64,000 nucleotides of DNA from Chlamydiia bacterium. GTDB taxonomy: Bacteria > Chlamydiota > Chlamydiia > Chlamydiales > Simkaniaceae. Below, piece by piece: positions 7,710 through 16,686 of the stretch. Made by a program: the position numbers and the translations under genes. Position 1 is the stretch's first letter. Every line of letters begins with the position of its first letter. The stretch spans positions 1 to 64,000 of the forward strand of contig JAUIEV010000002.1 in the NCBI GenBank assembly GCA_030429605.1, written 5' to 3'. Below the pieces are notes generated by a model that had not been told where the DNA came from, did not search any database, and saw only the letters and a program-made list of their open reading frames with translations.

Positions 7710-8203
7710 TCAAGACAAGAGAAAGCATAAATCTCACGTAGTGAGGCTAAGGTAATGACTCGGACGGTGGGGTATTTGCGGGAATACTGCTCTATTACGG
7801 GGGCATATTTTCGTTCAAATTCCCACGTCCATTTTAAGAGGTTGTAGGAAATACTGTTTTTTGCACCTTGCGGTCCATCCGTTTTTTCTTTTCCAATAGT
7901 AGTTACAGCCCGTTTTATCACGCCATAGTAGCACGAGAGAAGCGGTGGTTTGCAGACGATGACAAAGTCAGCTCTTTTCCATCGTTCCTCTAGTGTTTTT
8001 CTTCCATTTCCATCGATAATCCACGATGGTGTATTGATAATCTCGTCATGATCCTTCAGGAAGCATTCAAAATTTCTTTTGCTCCAATCTGGATTCATAT
8101 AGTAGGCGTCCATATGATACACAGGTACCATATATTTTTTTCCAAGTCGCTTTGACAGCGTTGATTTACCAGCACCGCATGGACCAATTACTAGAATTTT
8201 CAT
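7694..8203 (-). CDS. P-loop NTPase, adenylate-kinase/FlaR-like
   Basis: The protein has 169 aa from the ATG at 8203. Residues 1-15 hold a Walker A motif (VIGPCGAGKST). Later come HMDAYYMNPDW, WIIDGN (Walker-B-like) and a lid-like region with KRAVTTIGK. This layout fits the small kinases annotated as topology-modulation (FlaR) or adenylate-kinase-related proteins, which phosphorylate a nucleotide or other small molecule; the true substrate is seldom known. Its last 16 bases overlap the end of the convergent HicA-like gene. The gene stands alone on its strand. Confidence 0.75.
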   Translation of the reverse strand: MKILVIGPCGAGKSTLSKRLGKKYMVPVYHMDAYYMNPDWSKRNFECFLKDHDEIINTPSWIIDGNGRKTLEERWKRADFVIVCKPPLLSCYYGVIKRAVTTIGKEKTDGPQGAKNSISYNLLKWTWEFERKYAPVIEQYSRKYPTVRVITLASLREIYAFSCLDQSPK

Positions 8204-8260
8204 AGACAAAACAGGTTCTTTTTCCTATACTTATACCAAAAACAACACTTATCGTTCAGT

Positions 8261-8503
8261 ATGTTTGTTCAAGCAGTTACTTCAGATGTTTCTCATTCAG
8301 CATTTCGCTGTATTTCAAGGTCACTACACAAGGTGTCTGAAACGGCTCTCAAAGCTGTGCTTCAAGAGCAAGTTGTCCGACAGGAATTGAAAGCATCCGG
8401 GTATTTCGTCCGCGTGGAGGCAAATGCACAACTTCGACAGATTGTAGAGCGAAGCCTAATGGAATCTTCTTACAGTTTTTTCAGGAATTCACACTCGTTA
8501 TAA
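8261..8503 (+). CDS. Small hypothetical protein
   Basis: This is an 80-aa open frame between two leftward genes. It is mostly helical (residues 10-55, SRSLHKVSETALKAVLQEQ), has no signal peptide or known motif, and lacks a convincing Shine-Dalgarno. Its end overlaps the stop of the convergent MFS gene by 6 bases, a pattern seen at other true gene ends here. It starts 58 nt from the divergent FlaR-like gene. It may be a real small gene or noise. Confidence 0.4.
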   Translation: MFVQAVTSDVSHSAFRCISRSLHKVSETALKAVLQEQVVRQELKASGYFVRVEANAQLRQIVERSLMESSYSFFRNSHSL

Positions 8504-10030
8504 AAGTTTTTCGAGAGACTCTGTTGGTTTTTTGGGCTTTTTCATAAGAAGTACAACGAGAAAAAACATTATTGCGGAGAGCCCAAGCAAAACGTACATT
8601 GCTGCATCCATTCCCTCTAAAAATCCAGTGTACAGCGCATCTTCAAATTGTCGTGATACTTCAAATCCTTGTGCTTTGAGGGATTCAATGAGTTCTTTTG
8701 GATTTGACAGTTGGTTTTTTATTTCCTCTAATGCACTTTGAGGGAGAGATATGTTTGCATTTTCCATAAATGTATAGACATTATTTTGTCCGGCATTTCT
8801 CATCGTTGAGCCAATGATTGCAAGTCCAACACCACCGCCAATTTCTTGAAATGTGTTTATTGATCCTGCTGCAATTCCCGTTTTAGAAGGTGGAAGTGCT
8901 GAAATGCCTGCAGAGACACAGGGCCCCATGAGGACTGACCAACCAATTCCAAATGAAATGAGCATTGTTGCTAAGAGAAAAAATGGTGGGGATGTTGTCA
9001 TAAACAAACAAATGAGTGTGAACACTGTATACGATACGATCCCAAGTAAGATAAAAAATTTGGGGCGGATCTTTTGCTGGAGTGAACCAACGACTGGAGA
9101 GAGAAGGGAGAAAGGGGCTGTTATAAATAGCAACAAAAGACCTGCCAGGTATGGCGGGTATCCTAAAATGTTTTGGATGTATAGAGGCATCAAAAAGAAT
9201 ATTCCCCATACATAAAAAATGGTATAAAATGCACCAAGAGAAGCTGAGAGAAAGCGCTCATTCATGTACAAGTGAAACTCAATGATAGGGTTTTTTGAGC
9301 GGAGTTCAACGAAAACAAATAATCCACATGAAATTGCTGAAACAATGAATCCTTTAAGAATAGCTTTTGATGTCCATCCGGCGTTCGGTCCCTCAATAAT
9401 TGAATACACAAGGGATGATAAAAAGACTATGAGGAGAATATTTCCAGGATAGTCAATGTAGCGAGAGCTTTCAGTATCTTTTGTCTCCTCAGTAAACAAC
9501 GTACATAAAATGAGGCTCACGACAAAAAAAGGAATGTTAAAGTAAAAGATCATATTCCAAGAAAACAGGGAGATGAGCACTCCTCCAAGGAGAGGGCCTA
9601 ATCCACACCCAATACCAATTGTTAGCATCCAATAGCCGATTGCTTTTCCGTGTTGCTCTTCTGGAAACTGTTTCGTGGTAAGCGCTTGTGAAATGGGGAG
9701 AACAATTGCTGAAGCAAACCCTTGCAGGGCCCTCCAAAAAATGAGCTGATATATACTTGTTGCAAGTCCACCACAAATTGATGGTATGAGAAATAAGAGA
9801 TTACCGATAAAAAAAATTCGCTTTCGACCATAGATGTCTGCAAGTCGTCCCATGAGCACCAAAAATGGCACCATGCTCAATCCAAAAATATTTAAAAGCC
9901 ACTGTATATTTGTTAAAGAGGCATCTAGGTCAGTTTGAATAGAAGGAGCCGCCATATTTACGATAGACCAGTTGAGGGCACCTGCAAAAATACTGCAAAG
10001 TATTCCAATGAGCGAAAGTGTTTTCTTCAT
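8498..10030 (-). CDS. MFS drug exporter, DHA2 (14-TM, EmrB/QacA type)
   Basis: The protein has 510 aa, with the ATG at 10030 after AAAGG. The membrane segments, about 14 in number, fit the DHA2 family, as do the motif-A region between TM2 and TM3 (GRLADIYGRKRIF) and motif C in TM5 (IGIGCGLGPLLGGVL). Such proteins export lipophilic drugs or metabolites in exchange for protons across the inner membrane. There is no adjacent membrane-fusion gene, unlike the EmrAB set at 40950-43629. It follows the glycerophosphotransferase-like gene by 14 nt, so the two are probably co-transcribed and the substrate could relate to that enzyme. Confidence 0.88.
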   Translation of the reverse strand: MKKTLSLIGILCSIFAGALNWSIVNMAAPSIQTDLDASLTNIQWLLNIFGLSMVPFLVLMGRLADIYGRKRIFFIGNLLFLIPSICGGLATSIYQLIFWRALQGFASAIVLPISQALTTKQFPEEQHGKAIGYWMLTIGIGCGLGPLLGGVLISLFSWNMIFYFNIPFFVVSLILCTLFTEETKDTESSRYIDYPGNILLIVFLSSLVYSIIEGPNAGWTSKAILKGFIVSAISCGLFVFVELRSKNPIIEFHLYMNERFLSASLGAFYTIFYVWGIFFLMPLYIQNILGYPPYLAGLLLLFITAPFSLLSPVVGSLQQKIRPKFFILLGIVSYTVFTLICLFMTTSPPFFLLATMLISFGIGWSVLMGPCVSAGISALPPSKTGIAAGSINTFQEIGGGVGLAIIGSTMRNAGQNNVYTFMENANISLPQSALEEIKNQLSNPKELIESLKAQGFEVSRQFEDALYTGFLEGMDAAMYVLLGLSAIMFFLVVLLMKKPKKPTESLEKLL

Positions 10031-10044
10031 ACAATAGCCTTTCG

Positions 10045-11052
10045 TTATACTACTTGAGCTTCAGTGCATTGAGAAAGAAGCGATACGAGTTTATTTTCTT
10101 CCTTTCCAAAAGTGTATTCATACCGTTTCTTTCGTTCTAGAGAAAACGTATCTTTTGTCGTAGATATTGATTTAATGTTCTCTACGATAGTCCCACATTT
10201 TTGCAGCGTTTTTCCTGCTTCGTTTTTTTGCTCATTTTGGGGCTGTAAAAAAAACAAGGGCTTATCAAAAGCTAAAAAGTCATATCCAATTGAACTGTAG
10301 TCCCCAAGGTACAGATCTGTTTTAGAAAGAAAAGGGTACACAAAGGGAATCGCATTTGCAATGGTGCATCCCGATGTACAATGTGCCCGCTCTTCAAGTG
10401 CGTAATAATATCCTGGTTGATACCGTTCGCTAAAGGGATGTAGTTTCAGAATAACATGATAGGCTTCCGTCAACTCTTCAAAAAAATCAAGCGCTTGCAT
10501 CATTGAACTCGAATTCTCTTCATCATTCCATGTGGGTGCATATAAAAGTGTTGCTTTCCTTTGATCCATTTCTGGAACCAAAGCGTCAAAAAACTGTCTG
10601 TGCTTCAGGTAATATTTGTATCTGTAGTTTCCAAGTGTGAATGTTTTTCTTGGCGTGACCCCTTGGGCTTTAAGTTGGTCAATCATATATTGTCCATACA
10701 CAAATCTGTATGGAACATAGTGGGCCATGTCATGAGCTGAAAACGCTTTATCAGATTGGCCGTGAGGGAGAAATACATACGGAACGGTTCGTCCAGTCAT
10801 GAGTTTTGTTTGTTCCGACAAGTTTTTACCGGATTTTGATGTGGATATAATTAAATCACAACTCGAGAGGAACTCATAGAGGATGTGTCCTTCTGGTATT
10901 TTTTCATATGAGATTGGAGGGTAATACTGGAGAAGGATTTTTTCATCTTCATCTGTAAAAAGAAGGAGTGTTGCATCAAGCAGTTCGCACAAAGGGACGA
11001 GGTGGTCAAGGTGGTGGGAAAAATGCATGTCGAGTGCACAAACAATTTTCAT
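10045..11052 (-). CDS. CDP-glycerol glycerophosphotransferase (TagB/TagF)-like protein
   Basis: The protein has 335 aa from the ATG at 11052 (AAAGGA about 10 nt upstream). The GT-B-like C-terminal half carries family landmarks: TFTLGNYRY, LLYAPTWNDEE, VILKLHPF and LYLGDYSSIGYDFLAFDKPLFFL. In Gram-positive bacteria these enzymes move glycerol phosphate from CDP-glycerol to a wall polymer. In a Gram-negative intracellular bacterium the acceptor is more likely a surface glycan or lipid, which is inference. The N-terminal half (CDLIISTSKSGKN, VFLPHGQSDKAF) fits the acceptor-binding domain. It lies 30 nt from the divergent sugar-transferase gene and upstream of an MFS exporter, so the three may form a functional group. 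Confidence 0.75.
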   Translation of the reverse strand: MKIVCALDMHFSHHLDHLVPLCELLDATLLLFTDEDEKILLQYYPPISYEKIPEGHILYEFLSSCDLIISTSKSGKNLSEQTKLMTGRTVPYVFLPHGQSDKAFSAHDMAHYVPYRFVYGQYMIDQLKAQGVTPRKTFTLGNYRYKYYLKHRQFFDALVPEMDQRKATLLYAPTWNDEENSSSMMQALDFFEELTEAYHVILKLHPFSERYQPGYYYALEERAHCTSGCTIANAIPFVYPFLSKTDLYLGDYSSIGYDFLAFDKPLFFLQPQNEQKNEAGKTLQKCGTIVENIKSISTTKDTFSLERKKRYEYTFGKEENKLVSLLSQCTEAQVV

Positions 11053-11082
11053 ACAATTCAAATCCTTTGTATATGGTAAAGC

Positions 11083-11673
11083 ATGGACTCATTCAATTGG
11101 ACTCTCATATCTTTTTACACCCCACTTTATGATAAAATCAAGGATCGTCTGGTATCATCATGTCATGCGTTTGATCTTCCCTTTGTTATTGAGCGACACG
11201 AAGACCAAGGTTCGTGGGAAGCAAATTGCTGTTATAAAGCGGCCTTCATTTTAGATAAACTCCTTGAAAGAAAGGAGCCGGTTCTTTGGGTTGATGCAGA
11301 TGCTGAAATTGTGAATGCTCTTCCTCGCTCTTTCGAGGGTGATTTTGGAACTATCATCAATACACACCTTGATTCACTTCACCCATCTCAGGTTATTTCA
11401 GGTGTTGTCTATGCCGCATATACTGAAAACAGCGTGCGTATTCTGAAAAAATGGATTGCATGGTGTGAAGCATTCGATGGAAAGGAATGGGACCAGGTTG
11501 CGCTGCGAGAGGCCATAAAAGGGGAAGAGGTGTTTTCACTTCCAAAATCGTATTATGCAGTCTTTGATAAAAAGCAGGTAGAGCCTCCTGTTATCGTGCA
11601 TTATCAAGCATCAAGAATGACAAAAAAAATTCAACGCGGAGAAGTTGTCAATTTCTTTGCAGGCGAAGAGTAG
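11083..11673 (+). CDS. Nucleotide-diphospho-sugar transferase-like protein (GT-A, DxD)
   Basis: The protein has 196 aa. Residues 45-80 include CCYKAAFILDKLLER followed by PVLWVDADAEIV, where DADAE (71-75) is the DxD metal and sugar-nucleotide site of GT8/GT77-like enzymes. DQVALREAI and IVHYQASR at the C-terminus match the usual layout, with a late His as second metal ligand. At 196 aa it is a minimal catalytic domain. Donor and acceptor are unknown. It ends 17 nt before an MFS exporter gene on the same strand and is divergent from the glycerophosphotransferase-like gene. The ATG at 11083 has only a weak ribosome site (GGTAAAGC). Confidence 0.65.
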   Translation: MDSFNWTLISFYTPLYDKIKDRLVSSCHAFDLPFVIERHEDQGSWEANCCYKAAFILDKLLERKEPVLWVDADAEIVNALPRSFEGDFGTIINTHLDSLHPSQVISGVVYAAYTENSVRILKKWIAWCEAFDGKEWDQVALREAIKGEEVFSLPKSYYAVFDKKQVEPPVIVHYQASRMTKKIQRGEVVNFFAGEE

Positions 11674-11690
11674 AAAGTGAAGTGAAATAG

Positions 11691-12944
11691 ATGGATAGCA
11701 AACTCATTCTTAGATTACTCCCGGTGTTTATTGCCATTGCCATAGACATAATGGGCTTTGGACTTGTGCAGCCTGTGTTAACTGAAATGTTTGGTTCGTC
11801 AGGTATACTTTCCAAAAATGCGTCTGAATCGATTCGTTTTTTTTATCTAGGGCTCGGGTACTTACTCTATCCGTTGTGCATGTTTTTTGGAGCACCCCTT
11901 CTTGGAGATCTTTCTGATGCAATAGGAAGAAAAAAAACGCTTGTATTGAGCTTATTTGGGCTTTTTGTTGGATATATGTGTATGTCAGCTGGTGTATACA
12001 TACATATGCTCACGCTTTTTTTCATTGGGAGAATGCTTACTGGGTTTCTCTCTGGGTGTCAACCAGTGGCACAAGCAACGATTGCTGATGTAAGTCCTCT
12101 GGAGGATAAAGCCAAAAATATGGGTGTTGTCGTTTTTGTTGTGTCAGCAGGTCTGCTTCTTGGCCCTTTTATTGGAGGGTTTTTTTCAGATACCTCACTT
12201 GTTACATTTTTTGGGTACTACCTTCCTTTTTTTATTACCGGTTTTTTTGCCCTCATCGCTTCACTTTGGATTTTTATTCGATACGAAGAGAGCTATATAG
12301 TCAGGACAACTGTACCATTTGATGTACTGCGTCCTTTGAAAATACTGAGGCACGCCTTTGAAGTTCGTTCGCTCAGGCTTCTTGTCCCTCTTTTTTTCCT
12401 TATGCAGATAGGACTTGGTACATACTACCAGTACATTCTTGTTGATCTGCACATGCAGTTTGGCTACTCCTCTTTATATCTTGGACTTTTTTCAACTTGG
12501 CTAGGGCTTTTTTTCACACTCTCACTCCTCCTTCTTCTTCCCAAATTGACTGAGAAATTTTTTGTTGAGCACATTGCTGCATGGAGCCTTTTTGCATGTG
12601 GTCTCTCAATTCTGATTGCAGGAATTTTTGAGAATCAGGTCCTTCAGTGGGTTCTCGCAATGCCGATAGCTGCCGGAAACAATATAGCCTACGCTATGAT
12701 TATGGCGACATTCTCAAATCAAGTCGATCAAGCAAGACAAGGGTGGGTGAATGGTCTTTTTATATCCACGATGGCGCTGGGCTTTTGTATCAATGCACTT
12801 CTAGCCAATTTCATTCCGATTGTTGGAGTGCACGGCGTGCTTGTTATTGGTGGTGCAGTATATCTTTTGAGCGCACTTTTGATGTGTGTATTTTGTAAGA
12901 TTTTTCCACTTAAAGGAATTCCAAAGGAGCGAAAATCGTTATGA
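11691..12944 (+). CDS. MFS transporter, DHA1 (12-TM, TetA-like)
   Basis: The protein has 417 aa with about 12 membrane segments. The motif-A region (LGDLSDAIGRKKTLV) after TM2 and the motif-C-like VSAGLLLGPFIGGFF in TM5 place it in the DHA1 drug:H+ antiporter family. It exports drugs or metabolites through the inner membrane. The ATG at 11691 has a weak ribosome site. Its stop overlaps the start of the GrpB gene (ATGA), so the two are translationally coupled, and the sugar-transferase gene is 17 nt upstream. Confidence 0.87.
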   Translation: MDSKLILRLLPVFIAIAIDIMGFGLVQPVLTEMFGSSGILSKNASESIRFFYLGLGYLLYPLCMFFGAPLLGDLSDAIGRKKTLVLSLFGLFVGYMCMSAGVYIHMLTLFFIGRMLTGFLSGCQPVAQATIADVSPLEDKAKNMGVVVFVVSAGLLLGPFIGGFFSDTSLVTFFGYYLPFFITGFFALIASLWIFIRYEESYIVRTTVPFDVLRPLKILRHAFEVRSLRLLVPLFFLMQIGLGTYYQYILVDLHMQFGYSSLYLGLFSTWLGLFFTLSLLLLLPKLTEKFFVEHIAAWSLFACGLSILIAGIFENQVLQWVLAMPIAAGNNIAYAMIMATFSNQVDQARQGWVNGLFISTMALGFCINALLANFIPIVGVHGVLVIGGAVYLLSALLMCVFCKIFPLKGIPKERKSL

Positions 12945-13462
12945 AACCATCTAAGGTCTCTTTACATCCCTATTCAAGTGAGTTTCGAAAAAAATATGAA
13001 AAAGAAGTGCCACTCCTCCGTTCAGTAGTTCAAGATTTGTTCCTGCACTGCTATCATATAGGAAGTACAGCTATTCCTCATATTCGTGCAAAGCCGATAC
13101 TTGATGTTCTTCTCGTGGTAAAAGAAACGCCTCTTCCTGAAGATGTACTTGTGCACTTTGAAAAGCTGGGATATCAGTATTATTCAGAGCTGGGGATAGC
13201 AGGAAGAGAGTTTTTTAAACGGAATGATAACAGTATTCACCTCCACATTTATCCGAAAGAACATCCTGAAATACAACGTCACATATATTTTTGTGAGTAT
13301 ATGATTGCGCATCCTGAAAAGGCGCAAGAATACGAGCGTGTGAAAGAAGAGTGTGCACAAAAATACCCTGACAATAGCTTTGCGTATGCAGATGCAAAAT
13401 CTCCCTTTATCCGAAAAATGGAACAAGAAGCTGCTCTTTGGAAAGAGACAACTTGTGAGTAG
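12941..13462 (+). CDS. GrpB family protein (nucleotidyltransferase fold)
   Basis: The protein has 173 aa. The GrpB (UPF0157) signature is clear: HPYSSEF near the start, then HIGSTAIPHIRAKPILDVL (residues 40-60), REFFKR, IHLHIYPKEHPE and the C-terminal YERVKEECAQKYPDNSFAYADAKSPFI. The family has a nucleotidyltransferase-like fold and is usually of unknown substrate. Translation is coupled to the MFS gene by a 4-base ATGA overlap, and AAGGAG lies about 10 nt before the ATG. The next gene, for an ABC-F protein, follows after 27 nt. Confidence 0.85.
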   Translation: MKPSKVSLHPYSSEFRKKYEKEVPLLRSVVQDLFLHCYHIGSTAIPHIRAKPILDVLLVVKETPLPEDVLVHFEKLGYQYYSELGIAGREFFKRNDNSIHLHIYPKEHPEIQRHIYFCEYMIAHPEKAQEYERVKEECAQKYPDNSFAYADAKSPFIRKMEQEAALWKETTCE

Positions 13463-13489
13463 CAGGGGAAATGTGTTAGAATTCCTCAT

Positions 13490-15235
13490 ATGATACGTCT
13501 TGAAGGAATCTCAAAAACATACGGCTCACGCTCTCTTTTTACTGATGTTTCGTTTACTCTTGGAAAAAAAGAGCGATGTGCACTCATTGGAAGAAATGGT
13601 ACGGGGAAATCAACTTTATGTAAAATTTTAGTTGGAGATGTTGAGGCTGATTCAGGTGAAATTATTTTACCTAGAGGGTATACAATCGGGTACCTTCGTC
13701 AACACCTTGTATTTACACATCCAACGGTTCGAGAGGAAACGCTTCATGCTGCACCTCAAAGAGAACCACACGAAGCGGATGCGTTGCTTTGTGGCCTTGG
13801 ATTTACTGTAGAAGACCTGACTCGATCTCCGGACGAGTTCTCCGGTGGGTATCAGTTACGTATTGAACTTGCCAAAACGCTTCTTCAGAAACCCGATCTT
13901 TTGTTACTTGATGAGCCAACAAACTATCTCGACATTGTCTCTATACGGTTTTTAGAGCGAGTCCTCAAACACTGGCACGGTGAATGTATCGTCATTTCCC
14001 ATGATAGGAGTTTTTTGAACCGGGTGTGTACTCATTGCTTAGGACTGCAAAGGGGGAGTATTCGAAAAGTAGAAGGGGATACATCTGCCTATTTTTCCCG
14101 GATACTTGAAGACGAAATGAGAATTACTCGTGAAAATGAAAATTTAAAGAAGCAAAAAGCACATCTCACAAAGTACGTCGAGCGCTTTCGCTTTAAAGCA
14201 TCAAAAGCATCTCAAGCGCAATCGAAACTAAAAGCCTTAGAAAAACTTGGCGAAATAGAAGACTTAGCAGATGAACATGCACTCTCTTTTTCCTTTAGTG
14301 AGGCACCGCATCCAGGAAAACAAGTTGCGAAAGTGAAAAATATTTCGTTTTCATATGATGCCCCTCTTATTCGCGGGGTTTCATTTGAAATAATGAAAGG
14401 AGAGAGGCTAGCGATTGTTGGAAAAAATGGATGTGGAAAATCTACAATGCTCAAATTGTTATCCAAAGAGCTTACACCATCGAGTGGCCACATTTCGTTT
14501 TCAATGAACGCTCAATCCGGGGTGTTTGGACAGACAAATGTTGAGCGGCTTGACCCTGAATGGACTGTGCTACAGGCAATAGGAAAAGCAAACCCTGTTC
14601 TTAAAGAGCAGGAGGTCCGACTTATAGCGGGGCAAATGCTCTTCCATAAGGATGAAGCGAAGAAAAAAATTGGAGTGCTCTCTGGTGGAGAGAAATCAAG
14701 AGTACTGATGGGAAGAGTGCTTGCAACTCCATCAAATATTCTTTTTTTGGATGAGCCAACAAACCATCTCGACTTAGAATCTGTTGAGGCGCTCCTTCGA
14801 GCGATTCATGCATTTTCTGGAGCTGTAGTCCTCATTACACATAATGAATGGATCTTAGATGCTATCTCCTTTGATAAGATTATTGCATGTCGGGAAGATG
14901 GACAACATGTTCACTTAGGTAACTATGCTTCCTTTATGGAGGCGATTGGCTGGAATGATGAGCAGAATACAAAGCCCGCAAAACAACACGCTAGTGGAAA
15001 TGACTATGCTGAAAGAAAAGCGCTACGGAATAAAATCCAGTCTCTTGAAAAAACGATTACGAAAAAAGAAAAACAGCGTGCTTCTCTTGAAGCTCAGCTC
15101 ATTACTCTTGCAGAAGAAGAAAAACATGCTGACATTTTAGACGTCTCTGCAGTGCTGGAAAATGTAGCTACTGAAGTAGAAACGTTGTATCACGAACTGG
15201 ACGCTCTCTACATAGAACAGGAAGATTACCAGTAG
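13490..15235 (+). CDS. ABC-F family ATPase (Uup/YheS-like)
   Basis: The protein has 581 aa and no membrane segments. It contains two ABC domains: Walker A GRNGTGKST (about residue 34), signature SGGYQLRIELA and Walker B LLLDEPTNYLD in the first, then GKNGCGKST, LSGGEKSRVL and LFLDEPTNHLD in the second. A charged linker of about 75 residues (FKASKASQAQSKLKALE) joins them, as in ABC-F proteins that act on the ribosomal E site. The C-terminal 90 residues are a coiled coil (RNKIQSLEKTITKKEKQR), typical of Uup/YheS. Roles in the family are ribosome rescue, translation control or antibiotic resistance; which applies here is not visible. Its end overlaps the convergent outer-membrane gene by 10 bases. 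Confidence 0.9.
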   Translation: MIRLEGISKTYGSRSLFTDVSFTLGKKERCALIGRNGTGKSTLCKILVGDVEADSGEIILPRGYTIGYLRQHLVFTHPTVREETLHAAPQREPHEADALLCGLGFTVEDLTRSPDEFSGGYQLRIELAKTLLQKPDLLLLDEPTNYLDIVSIRFLERVLKHWHGECIVISHDRSFLNRVCTHCLGLQRGSIRKVEGDTSAYFSRILEDEMRITRENENLKKQKAHLTKYVERFRFKASKASQAQSKLKALEKLGEIEDLADEHALSFSFSEAPHPGKQVAKVKNISFSYDAPLIRGVSFEIMKGERLAIVGKNGCGKSTMLKLLSKELTPSSGHISFSMNAQSGVFGQTNVERLDPEWTVLQAIGKANPVLKEQEVRLIAGQMLFHKDEAKKKIGVLSGGEKSRVLMGRVLATPSNILFLDEPTNHLDLESVEALLRAIHAFSGAVVLITHNEWILDAISFDKIIACREDGQHVHLGNYASFMEAIGWNDEQNTKPAKQHASGNDYAERKALRNKIQSLEKTITKKEKQRASLEAQLITLAEEEKHADILDVSAVLENVATEVETLYHELDALYIEQEDYQ

Positions 15236-16254
15236 TGGTTATACGCCATGATAAGAGAGACAAATGCAGATGAATTTCGCCCTGTGACTGTGAACCATGT
15301 TCCAACAATGAATTGTTGATGTGCAGAAGGGTTGTACTCTATAGCAGGTGCCATACTAAATTGATCACCTGAAGGCGCTCCAATTGGGGCTGGCAGCCCA
15401 CTTGGCGTAGTGCCGCGTGTTCCTGAAAATCGTGTTTTATTGAAGTTTTTGTATGCGAGATCAAGTGCAGCAACCCAATGTCGTACCATCGTGACTTCCA
15501 TTGATGCGTAGAGCTCCCAAATATTTCCAGGAAAAATCGTTCCATGTGTTCCGTGCCCACCACCATAGGTATTGAAGCTATCGACATCAACTCGAGATGG
15601 GATAACATATACCGCATTTCCTCTTACTTGCATTGGGTGGAGTGGAAATGTCCACAGCACTTTTGAAATGTTTAGATTAAACTGGGTTTGGAATGAGCCT
15701 CCTCCTGTCCCATCTGTTCCAAGGCGATCAGGATCTAAGTGGTCGTATTTTCCAAGAGGAAAAATTTCAGTGACAGTAAAACGAAGTGCCGGAAGAAAGG
15801 GAGTTTCTTTAATGAGTTGAAAGCCAAGTGTGACATCTAAGTCACCCCAATTGAAGTTTCCTTGGTTTCTTGTCGTGTTGTAGATCGCTTGAGGAGTTAT
15901 TTGGACATCCAGCCATTTTGTGAGCCCCGTTTGAAAAATAAATACGGGATTGATGTTCCAAAGATCGTCAATATTTTCACGTTTTCTGTTGCTTGTGTAG
16001 ACACCGTAATTATCAGTGATAAAGAGGTATGGCTCAATGTTCACATGTCCAGGAGGGCAGTTATTTGCAGATCCCGTCAGGAGTGGCCCAGAATAAAAAG
16101 GACTGAACATTTTTTTCGCTGTATCAAAGTCTGCCTGCGCGCTGTCAAGCTCTCGTTGGATCTGAGCAGGACTTTTGATCTGTTTTTTTGGTTCTTCTGC
16201 AGCAAAGAGTATCGTTGCAAAAAAAACTGGGGTAAGAAGAGCTAATGCACGCAT
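15226..16254 (-). CDS. Predicted outer-membrane beta-barrel protein
   Basis: The protein has 342 aa. Residues 1-18 are a signal peptide (MRALALLTPVFFATILFAA). A short helical region (AQIQRELDSAQADFDTAKKM) is followed by alternating amphipathic strands (VNIEPYLFITDNYG, NPVFIFQTGLTKWLDVQITPQ, WGDLDVTLGFQLIKETP) and a C-terminal strand ending in Trp (FVSLIMAYNHYW), as needed for BAM-dependent insertion. It resembles transporter/MetA-type barrels annotated in many Gram-negative genomes, but no substrate can be named. Several Gly/Pro-rich loops (GTRGTTPSGLPAPIGAPSGD) would face outside. It stands alone, and the start at 16254 faces the divergent 110-aa gene. Confidence 0.75.
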   Translation of the reverse strand: MRALALLTPVFFATILFAAEEPKKQIKSPAQIQRELDSAQADFDTAKKMFSPFYSGPLLTGSANNCPPGHVNIEPYLFITDNYGVYTSNRKRENIDDLWNINPVFIFQTGLTKWLDVQITPQAIYNTTRNQGNFNWGDLDVTLGFQLIKETPFLPALRFTVTEIFPLGKYDHLDPDRLGTDGTGGGSFQTQFNLNISKVLWTFPLHPMQVRGNAVYVIPSRVDVDSFNTYGGGHGTHGTIFPGNIWELYASMEVTMVRHWVAALDLAYKNFNKTRFSGTRGTTPSGLPAPIGAPSGDQFSMAPAIEYNPSAHQQFIVGTWFTVTGRNSSAFVSLIMAYNHYW

Positions 16255-16353
16255 AGTATGGTCTACTCGTTTTTATTTAAGAAAACTACACCACTATTTT
16301 TTTCTTTACAATCTCTTCTTTCATTGTGTAGATCTAGAGAAAAGGAGAGACAC

Positions 16354-16686
16354 ATGGTTGAATCACTTCCAGGTGGACCAGCATCACCTCAAGAGCCAAA
16401 TAAGCAGGAAGAGTACAAAGAAGAGTACAATGAGTCAGTTAAGATCTTTTCAGAGTCATTAAAAGAGTATCATGGGACGACGCAGCTCCAAAAAAAGATG
16501 ATGTTAAAAAATGCCATGAGTAAATCTCTTGAAGCTATGGGCGATTCTGCAAACGCTATGGTAAATAAAGAGCTTCAGGCTCACAAAGAGAAGTTGCAAC
16601 AGGATTACAACGAATATACCTCCCATGAGTCCGATGAGGGATATGACACACTTCAAAAAGATCTTGAGTCAATGGATCATGAATAG
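16354..16686 (+). CDS. Small helical/coiled-coil hypothetical protein
   Basis: The protein has 110 aa. The ATG at 16354 is set by a strong AAGGAGA 5 nt upstream, so the longer reading from 16258 is rejected. It is very charged (many Glu, Lys, Gln) and helical throughout (EEYKEEYNESVKIFSESLKE, VNKELQAHKEKLQQDYNEY), with no signal peptide. Function is unknown. It is the first gene of a likely operon with the lipoprotein (8-base overlap) and the dienelactone hydrolase. Confidence 0.7.
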   Translation: MVESLPGGPASPQEPNKQEEYKEEYNESVKIFSESLKEYHGTTQLQKKMMLKNAMSKSLEAMGDSANAMVNKELQAHKEKLQQDYNEYTSHESDEGYDTLQKDLESMDHE

